DNA of 39,956 nt from Rhodocyclaceae bacterium (lineage in GTDB: Bacteria > Pseudomonadota > Gammaproteobacteria > Burkholderiales > Rhodocyclaceae), in NCBI GenBank assembly GCA_020445805.1, contig JAGRFX010000013.1:1-39956 (forward strand), given 5' to 3'. Position numbers and translations under genes: made by a program. Under the pieces are notes generated by a model. That model saw only the letters and a list, made by a program, of their open reading frames with translations, did no database searches and was not told the DNA's origin. Below, piece after piece: positions 24,840 through 33,500 of the stretch (its first letter is position 1; each line of letters starts with the position of its first letter).

Positions 24840-25475
24840 TCACTCGCGGCCGGAGAGGGCCAGGCGGGCCGCCAGGCCGATGAACACCACCCCGGTCAGC
24901 CGGTCGAGCCAGCGTCCGAGGCCGGGCCGGCGGCCGAGCAGGGCGCCGAGCCGGCCCGCCGCCAGGGCGAAGGCGCCGAAGATCAGCACCGTCTGCACCA
25001 CGAAGACCGCCCCCAGGACCGCCATCTGCAGGCCGGCCGGGCCGGCCGCGGGATCGACGAACTGGGGCATGAAGGCCAGGAAGAACAGCCCGACCTTGGG
25101 GTTGATGGCGTTGGCGATGAAGCCCCGCCGCAGGTAGCGCCACCAAGCTTCGGGCGGGCGGCGTTCGGCACTTGCGCCGAGCCGGGCGCCGGGGCTTCTC
25201 AGCGCGCCGATCCCCAGCCACACTAGGTAGGCTGAACCGGCCAGCTTGAGGGCCGTGAACAGGGCCGGGGACGAGGCCACCACGGCGCTCACGCCCAGGG
25301 TCGCCCACAGGGTATGGGTCAGGCAGCCCAGCGCGCAGCCCAGTGCCAGACCCAGGCCCGCCGAGCGGCCTCGGGACAGGCTCTGGGAGAGCACCATCAG
25401 GTTGTCGGGACCGGGCGCCAGGGTCACCAGCGCCGAGGCGGCGAGGAAGGCCAGCAGGTGGTCGATGCCGGGCAT
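24840..25475 (-). CDS. LysE-family amino acid/metabolite exporter
   Basis: 211 residues, about six hydrophobic helices. The LysE/RhtB signature is present: LVTLAPGPDNLMVLSQSL near residues 17-34, GCALGCLTHTLWA, LKLAGSAYLVWLG, and FIANAINPKVGLFFLAFMPQF. The family exports amino acids and related compounds such as homoserine lactone. The start at 25475 (MPGIDHLLAF) is five bases past the stop of the haloacid dehalogenase gene, indicating co-transcription. The substrate cannot be predicted. Confidence 0.88.
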   Translation of the reverse strand: MPGIDHLLAFLAASALVTLAPGPDNLMVLSQSLSRGRSAGLGLALGCALGCLTHTLWATLGVSAVVASSPALFTALKLAGSAYLVWLGIGALRSPGARLGASAERRPPEAWWRYLRRGFIANAINPKVGLFFLAFMPQFVDPAAGPAGLQMAVLGAVFVVQTVLIFGAFALAAGRLGALLGRRPGLGRWLDRLTGVVFIGLAARLALSGRE

Positions 25476-25480
25476 CGGAC

Positions 25481-26158
25481 TCAGGCCAGCCAGCCGGGCA
25501 GTTCGGCCAGCGAGCGGATCTCGCCATCCGGGGTGTCGGGGATGCGCTCGGGCGCCTGGCCGAAGCGGTTGCACCACAGCACCCGATAGCCGAAGGCCTT
25601 GGCCGAGAAAGCGTCCCAGCCATTGGACGACAGGAAGCACATCTGCCCGGTCGGCAGGCCGAGAGCGTCAACGGCCAGCTGATAGACCGAGGGGTGCGGC
25701 TTGAAGACGCCCACCGATTCCACCGACAGGACCGCGTCGAAGAGTTCGTCCAGGCCGGCGTTGGCCACGGCCGCCGCCAGCATCGGCGGCGAGCCGTTGG
25801 AGAGGATCGCCAGCTTCAGGCCGCGTGCCTTGAGGGCGCGCAGGGTGTCGGGCACTTCCGGGTAGTGGCCGAGCTTCAGGTACAGGGCCATCAGCGGCTC
25901 GCGCAGGCGCGCGGCATCGAGGCCCAGGGTCGCGAGCGCGAAGTCGAGCGCATCGCCGGTCACCTGCCAGAAGTCCGCGTGGCGGCCACCCAGGCCGCGC
26001 AGCCAGGTGTACTGCAGCTGCTTGCTGCGCCACAGTTCGGCCAGGGGTTGCCACTGGTCGCCCAGCTCGCCCTGCATGTCGCGAGCGGCGGCGGCCACGT
26101 CGAAGAGGGTGCCGTAGGCGTCGAAGACGCAGGCGCGAATGTCGCTCAACTGAGACAT
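25481..26158 (-). CDS. Type II haloacid dehalogenase
   Basis: 225 residues, HAD fold with the cap of (S)-2-haloacid dehalogenases. Nucleophile D13 is in FDAYGTLFD, the cap has QLQYTWLRGLGGRHADFW, motif II is LSNGSPPM, motif III is the lysine of GVFKPHP, and motif IV is SSNGWDAFSAKAFGY followed by RVLWCNRFGQ. These match enzymes that hydrolyse short 2-haloalkanoic acids to 2-hydroxyacids. Such genes are common in betaproteobacteria and may have other physiological substrates. GGAGG lies six bases before the ATG. Confidence 0.88.
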   Translation of the reverse strand: MSQLSDIRACVFDAYGTLFDVAAAARDMQGELGDQWQPLAELWRSKQLQYTWLRGLGGRHADFWQVTGDALDFALATLGLDAARLREPLMALYLKLGHYPEVPDTLRALKARGLKLAILSNGSPPMLAAAVANAGLDELFDAVLSVESVGVFKPHPSVYQLAVDALGLPTGQMCFLSSNGWDAFSAKAFGYRVLWCNRFGQAPERIPDTPDGEIRSLAELPGWLA

Positions 26159-26196
26159 GGGAGGTCTCCTCCGTCTGGCCGGGAGCCGCCATTGTA

Positions 26197-26219
26197 GCGG
26201 GGCTGGCCGCCAGCCCCGC
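26197..26219. other. Perfect 10-bp hairpin in the HAD-globin gap
   Basis: GCGGGGCTGG (26197-26206) and CCAGCCCCGC (26210-26219) form a perfect stem with a 3-base loop, between the globin stop and the dehalogenase start. There is no T-run on either strand. It may be a REP-like or attenuating structure. Confidence 0.4.
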
Positions 26220-26233
26220 CACCCCTTGCTGCG

Positions 26234-26620
26234 TCAGCGGCAGAGCACCTCGTCGCGGACCGATTCGGCGACCAGCGCCACTTCGCCGATCAGTTCCCCC
26301 GATACGCCCAGTTCGCCGAGGACCGCGGCCAGATTCTCGACGACGGCGTCGAAGTGCTCGTCTCCGAGGCCGAGCTTGTCGACCAGGCCCTGGTGAGCCG
26401 CCCGAAGACTGCGGCCGTCGTAGCCCGGCGCCCCGCCGAAGGCGAAAGTGAGAAAGCGCTTCTGGTGACGGATCTGGGTCTCCATGTCGATACCGTCAAA
26501 GTAGTGGGCGATGCGCGGATCCGCCAGCACGCGCGGGTAGAAGCGGTCAACGGCGGCGTCGATGGCGGGGCTGCCGCCCAGTCGCGCGAACAGGGTGTCT
26601 TCGCTGAGGGTCGTGGTCAT
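26234..26620 (-). CDS. Truncated haemoglobin, group I
   Basis: 128 residues, a 2-on-2 globin. The first helix region is LFARLGGSPAIDAAVDRFYPRVL with distal tyrosine Y28 (B10). The E-helix region is HQKRFLTFAFGG, and the proximal histidine is H76 in SLRAAHQGLVDKL. Group I proteins bind O2 and NO and are implicated in NO detoxification or redox sensing. The start at 26620 follows GGAGACCAGAAAA; an upstream in-frame ATG would add an unrelated 26-residue leader. It stands 75 bases upstream of the dehalogenase gene with the hairpin at 26197 between them. Confidence 0.9.
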   Translation of the reverse strand: MTTTLSEDTLFARLGGSPAIDAAVDRFYPRVLADPRIAHYFDGIDMETQIRHQKRFLTFAFGGAPGYDGRSLRAAHQGLVDKLGLGDEHFDAVVENLAAVLGELGVSGELIGEVALVAESVRDEVLCR

Positions 26621-26977
26621 TTTTCTGGTCTCCGTGGATGAACGAGTGAGGTGCCCCGCGGGCTCTTTTCGAGGCCCTGGAATGCGACGCTCGCCCATGC
26701 CAGCACGCTGAGGGCTCGAATTGCAATACTTTGTGGCATGATCGGTTTCTGGCGCCTGCCGTGCGTGGTGCCTCGACCTGCGCCAGCGACTCCGTCACCC
26801 GGGCGGGACCTCCGTCGGCGCGCCAAGGAATTCACGGAACGCGCGCGGGTTCTGCGCCACCCTGAACCTTTTGGTTCGCGTGGGGCAGCTTGTCCGGGCG
26901 CACATCGCGAGAGGCCTCGCGCTGGCGGCAGGGCCCACCCGCGACGGACCATCCGACGAGCCTCGAGGACGCGACAC
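26621..26977. other. Divergent intergenic region
   Basis: 357 bases between the globin gene (minus) and the first small membrane-protein gene (plus). It includes a small AT-rich patch at about 26716-26742. No convincing promoter pair or gene was found. Open reading continues upstream of 26978 in frame but has arginine/proline-rich composition typical of chance frames. Confidence 0.45.
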
Positions 26978-27418
26978 ATGGACCGGCAAGAACAGGGCGA
27001 GGACTTCTCGCTGCTGGTCGACGACCTTCGGCGGCGGGAGAAGGCTGGCCAGCCGGATGCGGTGCCGGCGCCGGTCAGCGTCCAGAGCCGCACGCGCCGC
27101 ACCCTCCTGCTGGCCCTCGGCGGCTGGGGCCTGGCCGCTCTGCTGGCGCAGTTGACCCTGGGCCAGCGATCTCCCGCGGCGGCCGAGATCCGCTCCGACC
27201 TGATCCAGTTGCTCGAGCGATCCCGCGCTGCGGTCGAGTCGGGGCGCACCCGCGATGGCCGGCTTCCCGAACTGCTGCCGGATCCGACCTGTGCGCGACT
27301 GGTCACCTACACCGTCAATGGCGGAGGCGATGCGTACGAACTGCGCGCCGGCTTCGCCGGCATGACCATGACCTGGAACAGCCTCCTTCCGGGCCGATTC
27401 GAGGAGTACCTGTGGTAG
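26978..27418 (+). CDS. Small membrane protein with pilin-like C-terminal region (unrecognised)
   Basis: 146 residues; I do not recognise a named family. A charged cytosolic N-terminus (MDRQEQGEDFSLLVDDLRRRE) is followed by one membrane segment (about residues 42-62, LLLALGGWGLAALLAQLTLG) and a periplasmic-side helix with a small domain (DGRLPELLPDP, YTVNGGGDAYELRAGF) that recalls the beta part of type IV pilin-like proteins. It has no prepilin cleavage site. The next gene starts at a GTG seven bases before this gene ends, with GAGGAG inside this coding region, so the two are translationally coupled. A GAGGA ribosome site precedes the chosen ATG. Confidence 0.6.
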   Translation: MDRQEQGEDFSLLVDDLRRREKAGQPDAVPAPVSVQSRTRRTLLLALGGWGLAALLAQLTLGQRSPAAAEIRSDLIQLLERSRAAVESGRTRDGRLPELLPDPTCARLVTYTVNGGGDAYELRAGFAGMTMTWNSLLPGRFEEYLW

Positions 27419-27981
27419 CCGGGCGTGCCTGGTGGCAGCGGCTGCCCGATGCGCTCGCCCTGCTGGCGGTCCTCGCCATTGCGGCGGTGCTGGCGGCGCC
27501 GTTCTACGAGGACTATCGGGAACGGGTCGCCGTCGACGGGCTGCTCGCCCGCTACGATGCCATCCTGGCCCGTTACCAGGCGGCCACCCGCGAAGGGCCG
27601 GTCGCCTCCTGTGACGCCCTGCAGCGCGCGCTCGAGGCGGACGAGTCGCAGGACTGGGGCATGCTCGACATCGGCTTCCAGCGCCTGCCCGGCGCGCAGG
27701 CCGACGCCTATCGTCCGGTGGTCTCCATCTGCGCCGCCGCCGCCGAGCCCTCCGGGCAGGAGATCGCCCGCCTGGCCCGGTCGCGCTTCCACTCGCCGGC
27801 CGTGACCGCGGAGCGCGGCATCCAGCTGGCTTCGGTGATCTCGTACGCGGTCGCCCTGTCGCCGGCCGGACGGGTGGGCTGCATCGGCCATCCGAGTCTG
27901 CCGCCGCGACCCTGTGCGGGGATTCCACCGCTGCCGGGCCGCAGCGTCGCCAGTCGGGAACTGCTGGCGCCCGGGCGCTGA
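27412..27981 (+). CDS. Small membrane protein with pilin-like N-terminal helix (unrecognised)
   Basis: 189 residues from a GTG at 27412, chosen because GAGGAG lies five bases upstream and the frame overlaps the previous gene by seven bases. The hydrophobic helix (about 11-30) runs into FYEDYRERVAVDGLL, strikingly like the A-x3-A-PxYxDY-x2-R stretch of type IV pilins. There is no G|F prepilin peptidase site and no Glu5, so it should stay as a simple membrane anchor. The rest is a periplasmic domain with four cysteines (VASCDALQ, VVSICAAAA, VGCIGHP, RPCAG) that could form two disulfides. No function assigned. Confidence 0.6.
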   Translation: MVAGRAWWQRLPDALALLAVLAIAAVLAAPFYEDYRERVAVDGLLARYDAILARYQAATREGPVASCDALQRALEADESQDWGMLDIGFQRLPGAQADAYRPVVSICAAAAEPSGQEIARLARSRFHSPAVTAERGIQLASVISYAVALSPAGRVGCIGHPSLPPRPCAGIPPLPGRSVASRELLAPGR

Positions 27982-28058
27982 GGCCGACCCGCCAGCCCAT
28001 GGGTGTCCGATGGGCTATGCTGAACAGGTGAGTTCCGCCTGGAGCAGAGCCCCACCGC

Positions 28059-29633
28059 ATGGCCTACGCCGACGCCAAGATCGCCTTGACGCTGCTGGTT
28101 TCGCTGGTCCTCGCCGCCCTGGCAGGCCGGCTGGTGGCAGCCCGCTATCGCAGCCGGATGGTGGGACTGATGGCCGGCGCGGCTGCACCGACGACGGCGG
28201 TGTCCACCGTCGAGCCCGGCCTGCCACCGCGGGCTGCGCGCGAGCGCACGCTGAGCGTCGCCGCCAATCGTCGCGCCCTGCTGCGGCTGACCGCGGTGCT
28301 GGTGGGCGTTTCGGCCCTGGTCGCGCTGACCCAGACCGCCATCGCGCTGCCGCTCTTCTACGACGTGGCGATCACGCCCCTGCGCCTTCTGGTGGTCGCG
28401 GTCGCCCATGGCTGGCCGGCGGTCTTCGCCGTGGCCCTGGTCTGGCGGTGGTCGGCGTGGCGCCTGCTGGCGATGCTGCTCGGCTACCTGGTGCTGGCCG
28501 TGATCCTCACCGCCCTGGCGAGCACCGAGGCCCAGTCGGTGCTCGGGCTGGTGGGCTGGATCGGGGGGCTGGCGGTGGTGCCGGCCCTGGTGCTCTTTGC
28601 GCTGGTTGCGAGTCCCCGCGTGCGGGCCGCGTCGCCCTACCTGTTTCCGCTCCTGATGCTGCTGGTCGGTTCGTCGGTGCTCGGCCTCGACCTGGTCGCC
28701 GCGCTCCTCGAGGGGCAGCCCGGGCCCTGGCTCATGGATACGGTCGCGGCGCTGGGTGCCATTCCGACCCTGGTGCTGTTCGTCCTGGCGCCCTGGGCGC
28801 TGGCGGCGTGGCCGGCCCTCGCCCTGGGCCGGGGCCTGGCGCGGGCTTACCGGGGGCACGCCTTCTCGGACCTGCTCTACCTGTTTGGCGCCTGGTGGCT
28901 GATCGTGCTGCTGCAGTTCGCCCTGACCGGCCTGGCCTCGGTGGGGCCGGCGGCCTTGCTGGTCCTGCTGGCCTGGCTGTGGATTCCCGTCGGCGTGCGC
29001 CTGATGCGGCCCGCGCCGGCCGCTGCGGTCCCGACCCTGCTGGTCCTGCGCGTGTTCCAGCGCGACCGGGAGGTGGGTGCGCTCTTCGACGCCGTGGTTC
29101 ATCGCTGGCGGGCCAGCGGCGAGACGGTGTTGATTGCCGGCACCGACCTGCTCTCGGAGACCATGGATGTGGACGACATGTTCGCCTTCCTGGCCGGCCG
29201 ACTGCATGAGCGCTTCATCGCCGGGGCCGGCGACGTGCCGCGGGCCCTGGCCGGCTTCGACACCCGCCCCGACGCCGATGGCCGCTACCGGATCAACGAG
29301 TGCCACTGCACCGACCACAGCTGGCAGGCGGCCTTGCGGGCCCTGGTGGCCCGCTCGGACGCGGTGCTGATGGATCTGCGCGGCTTCCGCGCTGCCAACC
29401 GGGGCTGCGTGTTCGAGCTGGAGACCCTGGCGGTCGCCGCGGGGCACCTCGGCGTGGTCGTCCTCTACGACCACCAGACCGAGCGGGCGGTGGCCGAGCG
29501 GGCCACCGACGGCGCGCCGCGGGGGCGTTTCCGCTGGATCGACGCGACGGGCTTCGACCGGCGGCTGGCGGGGCGTATCCTTCAGGCCATCTGCGAGGCC
29601 ACCGATGCGCGCGCTGTGCCCCATGCCCCGTAG
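28059..29633 (+). CDS. Polytopic membrane protein with C-terminal TIR-like domain
   Basis: 524 residues. Residues 1-315 contain seven to nine hydrophobic helices. Residues 325-515 form a soluble alpha/beta domain with strands LLVLRVF, GETVLIAGTDL and ADAVLMDLRGF-like (434-443), the block DGRYRINECHC (408-416) with a following W422, and N447-x2-C-x2-FELETL (to 456). The order (strand, helix, D/S-rich loop, then a strand followed by an N/W-x-C-x3-E-L motif) resembles TIR domains, and E453 sits where the TIR NADase glutamate is expected. TIR identity is an inference; I do not know a named family. It is the third of four plus-strand genes that converge on the KGGVGR/STAND pair. Confidence 0.65.
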   Translation: MAYADAKIALTLLVSLVLAALAGRLVAARYRSRMVGLMAGAAAPTTAVSTVEPGLPPRAARERTLSVAANRRALLRLTAVLVGVSALVALTQTAIALPLFYDVAITPLRLLVVAVAHGWPAVFAVALVWRWSAWRLLAMLLGYLVLAVILTALASTEAQSVLGLVGWIGGLAVVPALVLFALVASPRVRAASPYLFPLLMLLVGSSVLGLDLVAALLEGQPGPWLMDTVAALGAIPTLVLFVLAPWALAAWPALALGRGLARAYRGHAFSDLLYLFGAWWLIVLLQFALTGLASVGPAALLVLLAWLWIPVGVRLMRPAPAAAVPTLLVLRVFQRDREVGALFDAVVHRWRASGETVLIAGTDLLSETMDVDDMFAFLAGRLHERFIAGAGDVPRALAGFDTRPDADGRYRINECHCTDHSWQAALRALVARSDAVLMDLRGFRAANRGCVFELETLAVAAGHLGVVVLYDHQTERAVAERATDGAPRGRFRWIDATGFDRRLAGRILQAICEATDARAVPHAP

Positions 29634-29699
29634 TCGGCCAGGCGAGCCGCCGACCATCGGCCCTGCGGTCCCACATCACCGAGCATCGAGGAGGCACGC

Positions 29700-30569
29700 A
29701 TGAGCGTCGATTCGCCAACCGTCCACTACCAGCGCTGGGCCAACAACATCCTGCGCCATGCCAGCGACGAGGAGCGGGGGGGATTCCGCGCCTGGGCCGC
29801 CCGCCTGCTGGAGATCCGCGAGGGCCGCGAGTTTCCGCCGGTCAAGGTGCAGCAGGCGCTGCAGGCCAGCATCGACCCGGCCTTCTCGGCCCGCTCGCTG
29901 CAGCTCCTCGGGCGGGAACTCAAGCGCATCGGCTGGGACGAGCGCGACACCTACGAACGCCTGGGGATCTCGGTGGCCGGCACCATGGCCATGCTGACGT
30001 CGGTCGGGGCCATCGCCTTCGCGGCCTTCGGCAGCGCCTTCAGCGTGCCCATGTGGGTCGTGTTCGGTTCGGGCGACGAGTTTGCCCGGATCCTGGTGGC
30101 AGCCTGCGACGAGGTCCACGACGACGGCCCCGAGACCGCCCGCGCCGATGCACCCGAGACCGAGCCCGGTCCCGAACCGGCCAGCGTGCCGGATGATCCG
30201 GAGGCAGGCTCCGCCCCCATGGTGCTGATCAACCTGGGCGCCGCGTATTCACCGTCGATGAGCCGCCGCGCCTTCTACGAGGCGGCCCGGGGTCCCTGGC
30301 GGCTGGCGGCCGACAAGCGGGCCCGGGTCCGCTATGCGCTGGTCCTTGCGAACGGCGAGGTGCTGGAAGCCTATGCGCTGGAGGCCTGGCACCCGGCCGG
30401 CACCACGCCCTACAGCACGCGCGGGCGGGACGAGATCAGCCGCGCCGGGCACTGGGAATTCACCGGCCGCGTCCCCCCCACGGCCACCCGCGAGGCCCTG
30501 CTGGCCCTGCCCGTGGGGGACGCCTTCAAGGCCGGGGGCGTCAATCCGATCCGCTACCGGAACCTCTAG
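29700..30569 (+). CDS. Unrecognised protein with hydrophobic centre and C-terminal NPIRY module
   Basis: 289 residues. The N-terminal part (1-90) is helical and charged (QRWANNILRHASDEERGGF). Residues 91-122 are strongly hydrophobic and could be one or two membrane passes. A Pro/Glu/Asp-rich linker (140-172) leads to a compact C-terminal domain (173-289) with VLINLGAAYSPSMSRRAF, ALEAW, HWEFTGRV and the ending VNPIRYRNL. Domains ending in W-x-F-x-G ... G-x-x-NPIxYxN recur at the C-termini of many bacterial conflict-associated proteins, but I cannot name this one. It has a good GAGGAGG ribosome site, and its stop is 14 bases from the convergent STAND gene. Confidence 0.65.
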   Translation: MSVDSPTVHYQRWANNILRHASDEERGGFRAWAARLLEIREGREFPPVKVQQALQASIDPAFSARSLQLLGRELKRIGWDERDTYERLGISVAGTMAMLTSVGAIAFAAFGSAFSVPMWVVFGSGDEFARILVAACDEVHDDGPETARADAPETEPGPEPASVPDDPEAGSAPMVLINLGAAYSPSMSRRAFYEAARGPWRLAADKRARVRYALVLANGEVLEAYALEAWHPAGTTPYSTRGRDEISRAGHWEFTGRVPPTATREALLALPVGDAFKAGGVNPIRYRNL

Positions 30570-30583
30570 GGCCCTGCACCGGT

Positions 30584-33500
30584 TCAATAGCCGCCCTTGC
30601 CGGAGCGCTGCAGGATGTCACGCAGCACCGCCTGCTGGCGGTCGATCTCGGCCGAGCGGGTCCGCACGTAGGTCTTCTGCTGCTCGACGATGCGGCGGGT
30701 CTCCGAAACCGCCTGCTCGAGCTGGTTCGATGCGGCGGCCCGGGTTTCAGGGTTGTCGCGCAGGGCCACCATGGCATCGTTCAGCACCCCCTCGAGGTGG
30801 GCCAGCTTTTCCTGGGCCTCACGCTGCAGGTTCGCTGACACCACCTTCTCGTTCTCGAGCTCCTTGAGTTTCTGCAGCAGCTCGAAGGTCTGGCGCGCCG
30901 CATCGAGCTCGTTGGTCCGCTCTTTCAGTTCCGTGGTGCGCACCAGCAGCGCCTGCTGTTCCCGGTTGTACATCAGCCAGCCGGTGGCCGCGGTCGCGGC
31001 GACGCCGATCAGCACCGTGCCGAGCGCGGTCCGGCGCCGCATCTGGCGGCGCCGCTGGGCGGTCCGGTGGGCCTGGCTGCCGGTGACGAAGGCATGGATC
31101 TCGCGGCTGATGTCGGACGCGTGTTCCAGGGCCATCCGCTCGGCTTCCTCGAGGCTGCCGCCGAGCAGCAGCAGGTCGTCGTCGCGGCCCGAGTTGATCC
31201 ACACCTCGTGCTCCGCCTGGACCCGGTGCAGCCACTCGAGGAACTCGCGCTCCTCCTCGAGCCACTTGGGCACCTGCTCCCAGTCGCGGGCGAGGGCCTC
31301 GTGGGCCAGCTCGATGGCGGTCTCGCCCCGGTCGCGGCTGGCGACCAGCAGGCGTCGGCGCAGCATCTCGGCCACGATGGCCGCCGCCGGGCTGCCCGGC
31401 TCGGCGACTGCGTTCAGGCGGACCCGGTGACTGGTGGCCCGCATGCCGCCCGGGGCCACCTGCAGCAGGTGCAGCACCAGCCCGCGCATGACCCGCTGGG
31501 ATTCCCCGGGGAGCCCCTGGAAGAAGTGATTCGCCGTGTCGACCACCACCCCGCGGAGCCCGCCGAACTGGTCGTAGGCGGCATTGGTCAGCCATCCATT
31601 GCGTCGTTCGACCCACAGCCGCACCAGGGTCGTCTGCAGGAAGGGCAGCACGCCGGGCTCGTTCTCGCTGCGCGACAGCAGCCGGTCCACCAGGCCCGGC
31701 TCGAGGGCCAGGCCGAGCCGGTCGGCCGGCCGCTCGATGATGTCGCGCAGCGCCGTGGCATCGAGCTGCCGCAGCTCCAGCCGGGCCGCATCCGCAAGCG
31801 GCGTGCCTTTGGCGGCGGCGCTCCACTCGGCCACCTGGTCGCTGCGCAGGTTCAGCACCACCCGCGCGCCGTGCTCGGCCATCGCGCGGACGACCGAGGC
31901 GGCCAGCCCGCCCCGCTCGGCGCCGGGTGACAGTTCCGCCGCGCTCTTCTGAACCGTCGCGCCGGTGACCGGCTCGTCGATCGTGAGCTGGTCGATGACC
32001 ACCACCACCGAGCCGCGCGGTCGCTCCGAGAGGGCCTCGTAGGCGCCGCCCGGCAGCGCCGCGCGCGAGCGGGGGGCCGGCAGGGCCCGCATCACGGCCT
32101 CGAGGGTGCGCGCGCAGCAGTCGGCCTCGATCAGCTTCCAGTCCGCGTGGGCCTTGCGCAAGGTGGGGAAGAGGCCTGCCCGCAGCAATGAACTGCGACC
32201 GCTGGCGCTGGGCCCGATCAGCAGGACCACCGAGTTCTTCTCGACCAGCTCGGCCAGCAGCCCGGCTTCCTCGGCGCGGCCGAAGTAGAGGTCCGCCTGG
32301 TGCTCGGCAAAGGCTTCGGGGCCCACGTAGGGGCAGCGTTCCTCGCTCTCGACCATGGCCGGGGTTTCGGCATCCAGCTGGGTGGTCGGCTTGTCGGTCC
32401 AGAAGGGATCGACATCGCCCGCGCGCGGGGCGTCACCCACCGGTGCCGCTGTGCCAGCGAGTTCATCCGCGAATCGCATCCCGCCAGGTGGCGGCGACGG
32501 GCTCGGCTGCGGTGGCGCCACGGTCACGCCCCGGGGCCGCGCCTCGGGACGCTTCAGCACCTCGATAAGCCGTGCGAGACCCTGGCGATCCTCCGCGGCA
32601 TCCGGACCGGCATCGCGTCCCGGGGTCTGGAGATCGCCGAAGCCCTGGCGCAGGTCGATCGAAAGGAACTCGGCCAGCGCCGCGTCGGCCGGCACGCTGC
32701 CCGGGTGGCCCGGCAGCAGGACCGGCAGCAGCGCCACGTCGCGGCCCGCGTCGCGCGCCATCAGGGCCAGGGCCACCAGCTTCTTCTGCTGGGCCTCGAA
32801 GGGGCCGGCGCCGAGGCAGACCGCCACCGCCCGGGTATGGGCCAGCAGTTCTTCCATGCGCAGCCGCCAGTCGCTGCTGATGGCGCTCTGGGCCGCATCG
32901 ACCGTGACGCGCACCCCGCGGGCCGTCAGGGTGCGTCGCAGCTCGGACGCCAGGGGGGCGTCATTGGCGGCGTAGGAGAGGACCACGTCGAATTCGGCGA
33001 AACGCTTGGTCTCGTCGTAGCGGGCCTGGGTGATCTGTTCCGGGGGCGTGGGGGCGGCGCCCGATTCCGGGCCGGCGGCCAGTCGCTGTCGCGCCTCGGC
33101 CGAGACGCCGATCATGGGGCTGTCCTTGTCGTCGCTGCCGGGCCACAGCGCGGCGATGACATCGGCCAGCTGGCCGAAGATCGACGAAAGGTGCTCGCGG
33201 CCGGCCTGCTCCTCGCGGCTGCGGGCCACCCGCTCCTCGAAGGCGAACTGGGGGTCGTAGGGTATGGCGAGATCCCGGAAGCCCATGCCCAGCTCGGCCA
33301 GCCGGCTCGGCAGCAGGGTGCCGAAACGCTGCTCGAAGCGGGTGAAGAAATCATCCAGCAGTTCCGGTGCCCGCTGCTCGACCCGCGCCGGCACCACCAC
33401 GATCTCGAGCGGGCGCCCCCGCCGCAGGCCCTCCACCGGCTGGGAGCGGAAGTCCTCGAGCATGCTGGCGGTGCCGTCCACGTTCTGATGGTTGGCGCCG

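Noticed and set aside
23000-26158. ABC exporter, LysE exporter and haloacid dehalogenase as a halogenated-compound degradation and export operon
   Set aside because: They are close and co-oriented, but nothing in the sequences ties the substrates together, and haloacid dehalogenase-type genes are widespread without such a role.
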